From contig JAUWYH010000061.1 in the NCBI GenBank assembly GCA_030615975.1, positions 1 to 8,016 on the forward strand: a stretch of DNA of 8,016 bases. The letters are read 5' to 3'. This stretch comes from Candidatus Aminicenantota bacterium (GTDB taxonomy: Bacteria > Acidobacteriota > Aminicenantia > Aminicenantales > Aminicenantaceae). Below the pieces are notes generated by a model. That model was not told the DNA's origin. It was given only the letters and a program-made list of their open reading frames with translations, and ran no database searches. Positions 1-6,573 of the stretch are shown here, in pieces. The first letter of the stretch is position 1. The number at the start of each line of letters is the position of its first letter. Both the position numbers and the translations under genes were made by a program.

Positions 1-1
1 T

Positions 2-199
2 AATGGACTTGAGATAACAGTTGCTGATAAAGTCTGGGAGCCAAAAGAAAACGAAGAAATATTTATTCCCCGAAAAGCTCCTCATCGTCTCCGCTGCCTC
101 GGCCAAAAACAAGCTCGGGTGATGGAGATTTGGTTAGGCGACTCAGATGAAGAAGATATTGTTCGCCTGAAAGATGAGTATGGAAGAGAAGAATCTTAA
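2..199 (+). CDS. Cupin-domain protein, C-terminal part (mannose-6-phosphate isomerase type II-like), 5' end outside window
   Basis: An open frame enters from the left edge and ends at TAA 197-199, giving 65 visible residues. The visible part has the order typical of the C-terminal cupin of type II phosphomannose isomerases and ManC-like proteins: a V-W-E-P-K-E-N-E-E strand, then IFIPRKAPHRL with the conserved I-P-x-x-x-x-H-R turn, then ARVMEIWLGD, and the ending EEDIVRLKDEYGR. The last two motifs are what point to the mannose-6-phosphate isomerase branch. It cannot be told whether this is a small stand-alone cupin of about 115-120 residues or the end of a bifunctional isomerase/guanylyltransferase. 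It lies on the same strand as the glycerate kinase gene and ends 29 bases before that gene's ATG, so the two may be co-transcribed. Family assignment is fairly secure; the substrate is inference. Confidence 0.7.
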   Translation, partial: NGLEITVADKVWEPKENEEIFIPRKAPHRLRCLGQKQARVMEIWLGDSDEEDIVRLKDEYGREES

Positions 200-228
200 G
201 GTATTTGGCATATTTATATTTTACAGAA

Positions 229-1557
229 ATGAACCTGGTTCAATTACGAAAAGACGCGAAGACTATCTTCGATACAGGTGTAAAAGCTGTTAACCCTGTC
301 AACGCCATCATGCAGCATCTCAAACGCCAAAATGACAAATTGAAAGCAGGAGACCAAATGTATGATCTTTCCATTTATGATGGAGTCTATGTCATTGGTG
401 CGGGGAAGGCATCGGCGGCAATGGCTCAACCTCTCGAGAAACTTCTGAGTGACCGAATGAAAACAGGGGTTGTCCAAGTCAAGTACGGACATTCTGTTCC
501 GTTAAACAAAGTCCACATTCTCGAGGCCGGTCATCCTGTTCCAGATGAAGCAGGCATACATGGAGCCAGGCAGATCATTGAGCTCGTGAAGAATACTGGG
601 AAAAAAGATCTTGTTTTTTTCTTGATCTCAGGTGGCGGATCAGCATTACTGCCCAGCCCTGCCAAAGGGTTGACGATGGAAGATAAACAAATGACAACCA
701 AAATCCTTTTGGAATCCGGAGCTACTATCCACGAAATCAATGCGTTGAGAAAACACATCTCAAAGGTCAAGGGAGGGCGTTTGGCACAATTGGCCTACCC
801 TTCAACTCTGATTTCGCTGATTCTCTCCGATGTTATTGGCGATAATCTGGACAGCATTGCTTCAGGACCTACAGTTCCAGACAACAGCACATTCGACGAT
901 TGTCTGTATGTCTTGGATAAGTACAGCATTCGGAATAAAATCCCTGTCTCAGTGTTTAAGCATTTAGAGAAAGGTGCTCGGGGCGAAATTGATGAAACGC
1001 CCAAAGCCGATGATCCTGCCTTTCAGCGAACCCAAAATCTGATCATCGGTAGCAATATCGTTGCTGTTAAGGCGGCCAAGAAAAAAGCCGATGAATTGGG
1101 TTATAACAGCCTAATCATCTCCACATTCATAGAAGGAGAGACCAAAGAAGTGGCTAAAGTGCATGCCGCCATCGCTAAGGAAATCCTTAAGACAGATCTG
1201 CCTGTTCCAAAGCCCGCCTGTGTCATTTCTGGAGGTGAAACGACAGTCACTATCCAAGGCAAGGGGCTTGGTGGGCGCAATCAGGAATTTGCACTGGCCG
1301 CATCGATCGAGATCCAGGGGTTGAAAGATGTGGCTGTGTTAAGCGGCGGCACGGATGGAACAGATGGTCCGACCGAAGCCGCTGGTGCAATCGCTGATGG
1401 ATCGACTGTACAGCGAGCAAAATCCTTGGGGTTGGATCCAGGATATTATCTGAGAGAAAATGATTCCTATCATTTTTTCCAAGCTCTTAACGATTTACTT
1501 ATTACCGGACCCACTTTTACAAATGTCATGGATCTGAGATTGTTAATGGTGGCTTGA
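229..1557 (+). CDS. Glycerate 2-kinase (MOFRL/DUF4147 family)
   Basis: Predicted to phosphorylate D-glycerate with ATP to 2-phosphoglycerate in the cytoplasm, feeding glycerate into lower glycolysis. The 442-residue product has the full two-domain family layout. The N-terminal part has VIGAGKASAAMA (55-66), the ISGGGSALLPSP loop (133-144), INALRKHISKVKGGRLA (170-186) and LILSDVIGDNLDSIASGPT (197-215). The C-terminal MOFRL domain has ISGGETTV (333-340), GKGLGGRNQEFALA (344-357), LSGGTDGTDGPTEAAGA (371-387) and the end motif LITGPTFTNVMDL (424-436). The family usually has Gly where F430 stands in that last motif. The ATG at 229 is preferred because MNLVQLRKDAKTIF matches the usual family start. 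A TTG at 205 in the same frame would add 8 residues, but AAGG at 198-201 sits only 3 bases before it. No clear ribosome binding site precedes the ATG. By eye the gene is somewhat richer in GC than the minus-strand cluster. Confidence 0.93.
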   Translation: MNLVQLRKDAKTIFDTGVKAVNPVNAIMQHLKRQNDKLKAGDQMYDLSIYDGVYVIGAGKASAAMAQPLEKLLSDRMKTGVVQVKYGHSVPLNKVHILEAGHPVPDEAGIHGARQIIELVKNTGKKDLVFFLISGGGSALLPSPAKGLTMEDKQMTTKILLESGATIHEINALRKHISKVKGGRLAQLAYPSTLISLILSDVIGDNLDSIASGPTVPDNSTFDDCLYVLDKYSIRNKIPVSVFKHLEKGARGEIDETPKADDPAFQRTQNLIIGSNIVAVKAAKKKADELGYNSLIISTFIEGETKEVAKVHAAIAKEILKTDLPVPKPACVISGGETTVTIQGKGLGGRNQEFALAASIEIQGLKDVAVLSGGTDGTDGPTEAAGAIADGSTVQRAKSLGLDPGYYLRENDSYHFFQALNDLLITGPTFTNVMDLRLLMVA

Positions 1558-1587
1558 AAAGAATATTCTGTATGCAATCAGAACTTC

Positions 1588-3351
1588 TTAAGTTATCTGT
1601 CCCATCAAGAATGCTTTTGGATGTTTAACCAGTATTTTCTCGATAATATATTCTTCAATCTCTTGAGAAGTCTTCAAGGTTATTGCCTTTTGGACAATGT
1701 TTTTCACAGTCTTATATTCTACTGAGCGCAAGGCCTTCTTAACTCGAGGAATAAAAATGGGATTCATACTAAATTTCCTCAACCCGAATCCAAGCAAAAC
1801 AATCGCAGAAAGGGGATCTGCAGCCATTTCTCCACATACAGTAATCTCTTTCCCTTCTCTCCGAGCAGCGTCGATGATAAATTTAACAAGTCTCAAAATA
1901 GAAGGATGAAAGGGCTTAAACAGATAAGAAACTAACTCATTTGAGCGGTCGACAGCCAAATAATACTGGATCAAATCATTCGTCCCTATGCTCAAATAAT
2001 CAACTTCCTTCACCAACACATCTGTCATAGCAGCAGCTGCAGGAACTTCTATCATCACTCCTAATGGAATGTTTTCATCAAATTTCTCCCGCTTGAGTTT
2101 GAGCTCTTCTTTGACCTCCTGAAAGAGAAGTTTAATTTCTTCTATTTCTTCGATTTCTGTGATCATGGGAATAAGAATTCTGATATTCTTAAGGAAACTT
2201 GCTCTGAGAATCGCTCTTAGTTGAATTTTGAAAAGGTCTTTATCTCGCAGAGAAAACCTAATGGCTCTTAAGCCAAGGGCTGGGTTTGGCTCTTTTTTGA
2301 TCTTCAATTGAGGCAAACTCTTTTCTCCCCCTAGATCAACAGTTCTGATGTAGACGGGTGAAGGATAAGCCTCCTTTGCTAAACGAGAATAAATCGAGAA
2401 ATGGTCTTCTTCTTTAGGGAGAGTTGGCGTCTGCAAATAGAGGAATTCTGACCTGAAAAGCCCTATTCCTTCTGCACCTAAAGAAAATGCAAAACTGACT
2501 TCTTCTGGAAGTTCGATATTGGCTAAAGGATAAAATCTAACATCATCGAGTGTGGAAGAACTCAATTTAGCCGTTTTTTTGAGCTCTTTCCGGTAATCAT
2601 CGTATTTTTTCTTTTTGCTCGAAAATTCTCTCCTGGTAGCCAAAGGAGGATTTATAATAACCTCTCCATCTGTTCCATCTACGATGAGATAATCTCCATC
2701 TTTTACCCTCTGAGTAACATTGCGCAAACCGACCACAGCAGGGATGTTTAAAGACCGGGCGAGAATGGCTGTGTGAGAAGTCTGCCCACCCATGTCTATA
2801 GCCACACCCAAAACATTACCTTTGCTCAGTCTTAAGGCAGCCTCTGAAGGAAGAAGGTCATGAGCCACTAAAATCTTTTCTTGTTCATCAACCATCTTCT
2901 TTTGTTTGGCAGATTCTAAATTCCTATATATCTTGCTTAGCACATCTGATACATCAGACTTCCTCTGCCTGAAATATTCATAATTTATGGATTCGAAAAT
3001 CTTCTGGTATTTTTCATGGACTCGAGAGATTGCCCATTCTGATCTGCATTCTTCTTCTTTGATGATCCTCTCCATCTCTGAATTCAATGATTTATCTTCA
3101 AGTATGAGCAGGTGGGCTTTAAAAATAAACGAGTGTTCATCCCCTATTTTTTCTTTTATTTGTTTTTTTATGCGAATCAGTTGATTTCCTGTCCGGCTAA
3201 GAGCCTTTCTCAACCGTCTCAATTCTTCCTTAATTTGATGGGGAAAAATACTTTCCTTCCGAGATGTGAAAATCACTTCTTCTGAGAGACGAACTTCACC
3301 TATGGCAATCCCAGGGGAAACTCCTATTCCTCTCAGCCTAAAATAATCCAT
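1588..3351 (-). CDS. ptsI: Phosphoenolpyruvate-protein phosphotransferase, PTS enzyme I
   Basis: Enzyme I takes the phosphoryl group from phosphoenolpyruvate and transfers it to His15 of HPr, the first step of the PTS relay, in the cytoplasm. Numbered from the ATG at 3351 (587 residues), the order is: an N-terminal segment beginning RGIGVSPGIAIGE; a long helical HPr-binding region; the phospho-histidine motif GGQTSHTAILAR with His193; the PEP-binding barrel with GAEGIGLFRSEFLY (about 293-306) and SIGTNDLIQYYLAVDRSNE (about 454-472); and the catalytic Cys506 in ITVCGEMAADP. No N-terminal GAF domain is present, so this is PtsI-type rather than the NifA-like PtsP type. A GTG at 3360 would add three residues and overlap the ptsH stop as GTGA. 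I prefer the ATG because GAAAGAG lies 8 bases upstream and the start then fits family length better. It is the last gene of the cluster and converges on the glycerate kinase gene. Confidence 0.96.
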   Translation of the reverse strand: MDYFRLRGIGVSPGIAIGEVRLSEEVIFTSRKESIFPHQIKEELRRLRKALSRTGNQLIRIKKQIKEKIGDEHSFIFKAHLLILEDKSLNSEMERIIKEEECRSEWAISRVHEKYQKIFESINYEYFRQRKSDVSDVLSKIYRNLESAKQKKMVDEQEKILVAHDLLPSEAALRLSKGNVLGVAIDMGGQTSHTAILARSLNIPAVVGLRNVTQRVKDGDYLIVDGTDGEVIINPPLATRREFSSKKKKYDDYRKELKKTAKLSSSTLDDVRFYPLANIELPEEVSFAFSLGAEGIGLFRSEFLYLQTPTLPKEEDHFSIYSRLAKEAYPSPVYIRTVDLGGEKSLPQLKIKKEPNPALGLRAIRFSLRDKDLFKIQLRAILRASFLKNIRILIPMITEIEEIEEIKLLFQEVKEELKLKREKFDENIPLGVMIEVPAAAAMTDVLVKEVDYLSIGTNDLIQYYLAVDRSNELVSYLFKPFHPSILRLVKFIIDAARREGKEITVCGEMAADPLSAIVLLGFGLRKFSMNPIFIPRVKKALRSVEYKTVKNIVQKAITLKTSQEIEEYIIEKILVKHPKAFLMGQIT

Positions 3352-3356
3352 AAAAA

Positions 3357-3626
3357 TCACTCTTTCTCTTGAAATTTATTTTCAATGAGCGTCCCCAAAG
3401 CCTTTAAAGCTTTGTTTTCGTCCTTTCCTGAAATTTTTAATATGATCTCAGACCCCCGGATCGCTGCTAATGTAAGAACTCCTAAAATGCTTTTGCCGTC
3501 GATTTCATTTCCGTCTTTCTCTATTTTAATAGTCGAAACGAAACGGTTAGCAATATTAACGAATTTGACAGCCGCCCTAGCATGCAGCCCAAGCTTGTTT
3601 TTTATAGTGATTTTCTTTACAACCAT
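3357..3626 (-). CDS. ptsH: Phosphocarrier protein HPr
   Basis: HPr is the small cytoplasmic carrier that receives phosphate from enzyme I and hands it to EIIA proteins. The 89 residues match the usual HPr length. The phospho-accepting His15 lies in NKLGLHARAA (10-19). Ser46 lies in DGKSILGVLTLA (43-54), the site that HPr kinase/phosphorylase modifies, so this HPr can in principle be controlled at both sites, consistent with hprK in the same cluster. The gene starts 14 bases after the stop of the EIIA gene. No convincing ribosome binding site is seen before the ATG, so translation is probably coupled to the upstream gene. Its stop TGA overlaps a possible GTG start of ptsI. Without a permease gene nearby, its likely partners are enzyme I, the two EIIA proteins and HprK. 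Confidence 0.96.
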   Translation of the reverse strand: MVVKKITIKNKLGLHARAAVKFVNIANRFVSTIKIEKDGNEIDGKSILGVLTLAAIRGSEIILKISGKDENKALKALGTLIENKFQEKE

Positions 3627-3640
3627 TGGATAGGAAAATA

Positions 3641-4045
3641 TTAATGCTTGGAACTCAAGAGAGCACTTGCCAGATGAATGTTTTTTTTGCCCTGCTCTAC
3701 AACTTTTTTTGCAGCTTCTTTTAAACTGCTGTTTCTCTGGAGAGAGGCAAACTTTATGAGCATCGGAAGATTGACTCCAGTTATTATCTCGACTTGATTA
3801 TCCTTTAAAAAACTAAAACTCAAATTAGAGGGAGTTCCTCCAAACATATCTGTAAAAATCACAACTCCATTTTTTTGGCCAACTCTCTTCAGACTTTGAT
3901 TGATTTTTTTTCTCGATTCTTCAACATCATCATACCATCCTATGGAAATGGCTTCGATGTTTAATACCTCACCCAGAATAATCGTCAGAGCATTTAGAAG
4001 CTCTTCGGCTAATTTTCCGTGTGAGACAATGATTCCACCGATCAT
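3641..4045 (-). CDS. PTS EIIA component, mannose family (ManX/AgaF type)
   Basis: A free-standing EIIA domain of the mannose/fructose/sorbose family, 134 residues, which accepts phosphate from HPr. Visible motifs are the N-terminal strand and active-site loop GGIIVSHGKLAEEL, with phospho-histidine His9, then VVIFTDMFGGTPSN (61-74), the hallmark second loop, and ITGVNLPML (88-96). The usual EIIB, EIIC and EIID partners are not encoded next to it, so a regulatory role is more likely than sugar transport, as proposed for similar EIIA proteins in deltaproteobacterial rpoN clusters. It follows rapZ after an 88-base gap, the longest in the cluster, and is followed after 14 bases by ptsH. A weak AAGAAA precedes the ATG. 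The family call is secure; the target is unknown. Confidence 0.93.
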   Translation of the reverse strand: MIGGIIVSHGKLAEELLNALTIILGEVLNIEAISIGWYDDVEESRKKINQSLKRVGQKNGVVIFTDMFGGTPSNLSFSFLKDNQVEIITGVNLPMLIKFASLQRNSSLKEAAKKVVEQGKKNIHLASALLSSKH

Positions 4046-4057
4046 TTTATTTCTTTT

Positions 4058-4089
4058 ATTCAGTTACTCAATAATTCCGTTACTCCGTC
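4058..4089. repeat. Two-copy imperfect 16-base tandem repeat in the rapZ-EIIA gap
   Basis: Positions 4058-4073 and 4074-4089 read as two adjacent 16-base units agreeing at 12 of 16 positions. Both contain ATTC followed one base later by GTTACTC (4063-4069 and 4079-4085). The repeat lies in the only sizeable gap of the cluster, 13 to 44 bases upstream of the EIIA start. It could be a binding site for a regulator, a remnant of a longer repeat, or chance in AT-rich sequence. No promoter or terminator could be assigned with confidence in the gap (4046-4133). Confidence 0.45.
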
Positions 4090-4133
4090 TTAAAAATAAT
4101 ATTTAACAGCTTAATAATACCATTTCTTAGTTC

Positions 4134-4991
4134 TTATTTATAAATATCTCTGTGATGAATTCTTATATTGTGATTCTTATTCTTGAGATGTTCCCTCAGC
4201 CTCTTGGCTAAGACTACAGCTCTATGCTTCCCGCCTGTACAGCCCACAGAAATATTGAGATAACTCTTCCCTTCCTCAATAAAGCGGGGCATCAAATAAT
4301 CGATAAAGCGGAATAATTCAGAAAGGAATTTATTCGTTTCAGGTGCTTTGAGCACATAATCCATGACTTCCTGGCTTCTTCCAGTCTTAACTCTCAATTC
4401 ATCAATATAAAAAGGGTTTGGCAGAAATCTCGTATCAAAAACCAAATCCGAATCCAAAGGAATGCCATATTTATAGCCAAAACTAACAATCAGTATTTGT
4501 AACTTTCTGTCTTTTCTTTCTAAAAGCCTTGTCAACAAAAATTTCTTAAGCTGAGAGATGCTGCTTGAAGAAGTATCAATGACATCATCAGCAAGGTTCT
4601 TTACTCCTTCCAGCCTCTTCCTTTCTAAAGCAACACTTTCCAAAACTGACTTTCTTTTGGCCATAGGATGAGGGCGCCTTGTTTCTTTGAATCTCTTTAC
4701 CAGAGTCTCATCTGAAGCTTCGAGAAAGATCAACCTTAGTGAAATCTTTTTTCTGATCTTTTTTAATACTTTAGGAAATTCTGTAGTGAAGCCAGCCTCC
4801 CTTATATCCACTACAAGAGCAACTTTCCCAATCTCAACTTCTTTTCTCATCCAGAGGTCAACAAAGCTGGGGATGAGCTTAGTAGGTAAATTGTCCATAC
4901 AATAATAGCCCAAATCTTCGAGAAAGTGGCTGACAATGGTCTTTCCGGATCCTGACAATCCGGTTATGATAAGAAAACTGTCATCCCTCAC
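4134..4991 (-). CDS. rapZ: RNase adapter protein RapZ (YvcJ family nucleotide-binding protein)
   Basis: RapZ-family proteins bind nucleotides. In E. coli RapZ guides RNase E to the GlmZ small RNA and so controls glucosamine-6-phosphate synthesis for the cell envelope; in Bacillus the homologue YvcJ is a GTPase/ATPase with a less clear role. The 285 residues are of normal length. Visible motifs are Walker A GLSGSGKT (11-18), the LGYYCMDNLP segment (27-36), VVDIRE (60-65), FKETRRPHPM (101-110), VSFGYKYGIP (169-178), DTRFLPNPFY (186-195), GCTGGKHRAVV (250-260) and the terminal HHRDI. The start is GTG at 4991, preceded by a good ribosome binding site. It sits 19 bases after hprK and upstream of the EIIA gene, a placement shared with many proteobacterial rpoN clusters. 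No glmY/glmZ-like RNA is recognisable in the window, so RNA targeting here is inference; the family assignment is secure. Confidence 0.95.
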   Translation of the reverse strand: MRDDSFLIITGLSGSGKTIVSHFLEDLGYYCMDNLPTKLIPSFVDLWMRKEVEIGKVALVVDIREAGFTTEFPKVLKKIRKKISLRLIFLEASDETLVKRFKETRRPHPMAKRKSVLESVALERKRLEGVKNLADDVIDTSSSSISQLKKFLLTRLLERKDRKLQILIVSFGYKYGIPLDSDLVFDTRFLPNPFYIDELRVKTGRSQEVMDYVLKAPETNKFLSELFRFIDYLMPRFIEEGKSYLNISVGCTGGKHRAVVLAKRLREHLKNKNHNIRIHHRDIYK

Positions 4992-4997
4992 TTTATT

Positions 4998-5006
4998 CTC
5001 CCTTCC
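4998..5006 (-). promoter_or_regulatory. Ribosome binding site of rapZ
   Basis: On the minus strand this reads GGAAGGGAG, with AGGGAG ending six bases before the GTG at 4991. It is the strongest Shine-Dalgarno match noticed in the cluster and supports the GTG start of rapZ rather than a later codon. It lies entirely in the 19-base gap after the hprK stop. Confidence 0.75.
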
Positions 5007-5010
5007 TGTA

Positions 5011-5568
5011 TTAATGAAAAGAAAGAGATCGGTTTAGCTTTCTCTCTAATTCCTTGGGTGCAAGATAACCCTTCTCTCTTAGAATATGCACTTTACAAGC
5101 TATTTCGATGAGAGTGGCCATATTCCTTCCGGACGCAACAGGAATACTGATTTGAGGTATTTTCTGTCCTAAAATTTTATAATCTTCAGGAAATTTTAAG
5201 CCCAATCGGTCATACTCTCTGCCTTGCTCCCATTCCTTGAGTTTGATGATTAATTTGAGCTCAGCTTTCTGACAAATGGCTTTTGGACCAAAAATCTTTT
5301 TAATATTAATAATTCCCAATCCTCTTATCTCCATAAAATAACGGCTGAGAGCTGGTGATGTGCCTATTAGTTTACCACCTTTTGTTTTCCTCAAATCGGT
5401 CACATCGTCTGATATGAAAGGATGACCCCGGGAGATAAGCTCCAAAGCACTCTCACTTTTCCCAATGCCGCTGTCGCCTTTAATCAAGACGCCCAAGCCG
5501 AAAATTCGAAGCATCCCGCCTGAAATTGTGATATGCTTTTGAGAGGAAGAATTTTTCCCTTTATCCAT
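5011..5568 (-). CDS. hprK: HPr kinase/phosphorylase, catalytic domain only (short form)
   Basis: HprK phosphorylates HPr on Ser46 using ATP or pyrophosphate and can remove that phosphate. This 185-residue protein contains only the C-terminal catalytic domain; typical HprK is about 310 residues with an N-terminal domain. The codon directly before the ATG at 5568 is an in-frame TAA, and the upstream DNA encodes ptsN, so the missing domain is not hidden nearby. Motifs present: P-loop GDSGIGKS (31-38), FISDDVTDLR with the acid-base Asp (51-60), signature EIRGLGIINI (80-89), YDRLG with the family Arg121 (119-123), and PVASGRN (143-149) in the dephosphorylation loop. The family's active-site His, normally in a motif like MHGVLVD, aligns with Ser16. 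Kinase activity on HPr is therefore plausible but altered catalysis is possible. Short HprK forms are known in alphaproteobacteria. The gene overlaps ptsN by 8 bases. Confidence 0.9.
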   Translation of the reverse strand: MDKGKNSSSQKHITISGGMLRIFGLGVLIKGDSGIGKSESALELISRGHPFISDDVTDLRKTKGGKLIGTSPALSRYFMEIRGLGIINIKKIFGPKAICQKAELKLIIKLKEWEQGREYDRLGLKFPEDYKILGQKIPQISIPVASGRNMATLIEIACKVHILREKGYLAPKELERKLNRSLSFH

Positions 5569-6031
5569 TTAATCTTTCTTCTTCCTCGCGGATTATATCC
5601 AAGAGGAGGCTTATACTTTCTGCCTCAAGGATTTTCTTTATTAAAGAGCTGGCTTTTCGGACAAGATGGGCAATCGCTGCTAAGGTTTGAAGGTTTAAAC
5701 TTGGATTGTCGGGTGAAGAAACCACTAGAAAAAAAATTTGGGAAGGCTTGCCATCTAAAGAATAAAAATTTACCCCTTTCTTGGAAATAGCCAACAAAAC
5801 AATAGGATTTTCCACTCCTTTTATCTTACAATGAGGAATGGCAACGCCTTCTCCGATAGCCGTGCTACCAAGTTTTTCTCTCTGGAGAAGTTTTTCATAC
5901 AATTCTTTATCTTTGGCAATCTTATTTTTCTTTTTTAAAAAATTGACCAATTCTTTGAGGACACTTTCTCTATCTTGAGATTCCAACTCTGTGATAATCA
6001 TATCCTGCATCAATAAATTGTGTATTTTCAT
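5561..6031 (-). CDS. ptsN: PTS EIIA-like nitrogen regulatory protein PtsN (EIIA-Ntr)
   Basis: A stand-alone EIIA of the fructose/mannitol fold, 156 residues, close to the usual length of EIIA-Ntr. It receives phosphate from HPr-type carriers and regulates other proteins by its phosphorylation state rather than feeding a permease. The region REKLGSTAIGEGVAIPHCKI (51-70) is diagnostic, with phospho-acceptor His67. The segment PSLNLQTLAAIAHL (110-123) corresponds to the E. coli stretch that carries a second conserved His (His120); here that position appears to be Asn113. The gene starts 17 bases after hpf and ends inside the start of hprK (ATG 5568 lies before the TAA at 5563-5561). Its place near rpoN agrees with the classical rpoN-hpf-ptsN link. 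No strong ribosome binding site is seen. Membership of the family is clear; the effect of the Asn is not. Confidence 0.93.
   Translation of the reverse strand: MKIHNLLMQDMIITELESQDRESVLKELVNFLKKKNKIAKDKELYEKLLQREKLGSTAIGEGVAIPHCKIKGVENPIVLLAISKKGVNFYSLDGKPSQIFFLVVSSPDNPSLNLQTLAAIAHLVRKASSLIKKILEAESISLLLDIIREEEERLNG
5574..5587 (-). promoter_or_regulatory. Purine-rich ribosome binding region of hprK
   Basis: On the minus strand this reads GAGGAAGAAGAAAG, within the end of ptsN. The GAGGAAG part is 12 bases from the hprK ATG and AAGAAAG is 5 bases away, so the exact pairing is unclear. It supports initiation at 5568, which is also forced by the stop codon just upstream in the same frame. Confidence 0.5.
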
Positions 6032-6048
6032 TGTAATCGCTCACTTAG

Positions 6049-6573
6049 TTATTCGGGTTCAACCAAACCATAATTTCCGTCTTTTCTTCGGTAAATAATG
6101 CCCCATTTTTCAGAGCCCAATTTACGAAAAACAAAAACTTCCTTCTTGTTTAGATCAAATTGAAGAAGGGCTTCATCAAGTGACATCGGCTTTAGAGAAT
6201 AATCATCGCTTCTGATGACTCTTTTTCTCTGCTCTTCTATTTCAGCAGAAGGAGCCAAGATTTCTTTTTCTCTAATCTTTCTTCTTTTTCGCTCTCTTAA
6301 TTTTCCCCTTCCCTTCTTGACTCGCTTTTCAATATTGTCAAATGCTATCCCGAGAGAGTTAAGTATATCGTGGGTCTCTTCAGCCGCATTCAAGGCCACC
6401 CTTTTGCTCTTAACATTAATCTCAACCTTTTTCCTGTATTTTTCAACTGAAAGGATAATGTCTGCTTTGATCGGGTATCCTAATAACTTCTCTAAATTTT
6501 TAGCTCTTTTTTCACAATATTTCTTTATCTCGGGAGTGATGTTTGCATGACGAGCGGTTAAGTTTATATTCAC
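6049..6573 (-). CDS. hpf: Ribosome hibernation promoting factor, long form
   Basis: Long-form HPF binds the 30S subunit near the decoding centre and, through its C-terminal domain, pairs 70S ribosomes into inactive 100S dimers during slow growth. Translated from the GTG at 6573 (174 residues), the N-terminal domain (about 1-100) starts with NINLTARHANITPEIKKY and contains the HPF/YfiA pattern ending in IEKRVKKGRGKLRERKRRK, a very basic stretch. A linker follows, and the C-terminal dimerisation domain (about 117-174) shows KPMSLDEALLQFDLNKKEVFVF and a GIIYRRKDGNYGLVEPE end. A TTG at 6591 would add six residues and overlap rpoN by 22 bases. I prefer the GTG because it fits the family N-terminus and makes a GTGA junction with the rpoN stop. 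Two-domain length distinguishes it from the short HPF/YfiA of enterobacteria. Confidence 0.94.
   Translation of the reverse strand: MNINLTARHANITPEIKKYCEKRAKNLEKLLGYPIKADIILSVEKYRKKVEINVKSKRVALNAAEETHDILNSLGIAFDNIEKRVKKGRGKLRERKRRKIREKEILAPSAEIEEQRKRVIRSDDYSLKPMSLDEALLQFDLNKKEVFVFRKLGSEKWGIIYRRKDGNYGLVEPE

Noticed and set aside
205..228. TTG at 205 as the start of glycerate kinase
   Set aside because: It would add eight residues with no family match, and the AAGG upstream is only three bases away; the ATG at 229 fits the family N-terminus better, though it lacks a clear ribosome binding site.
782..795. A TGGCAC followed by TTGG/TGGCC that looks like a sigma-54 promoter
   Set aside because: The spacing between the two elements does not fit the -24/-12 consensus, and the site lies inside the conserved coding region of glycerate kinase.
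1560..1569. Palindrome AGAATATTCT in the convergent gap as a bidirectional terminator
   Set aside because: The perfect 10-base palindrome is AT-rich, leaves no loop and has no clear U-tract; it is too weak to call a terminator.
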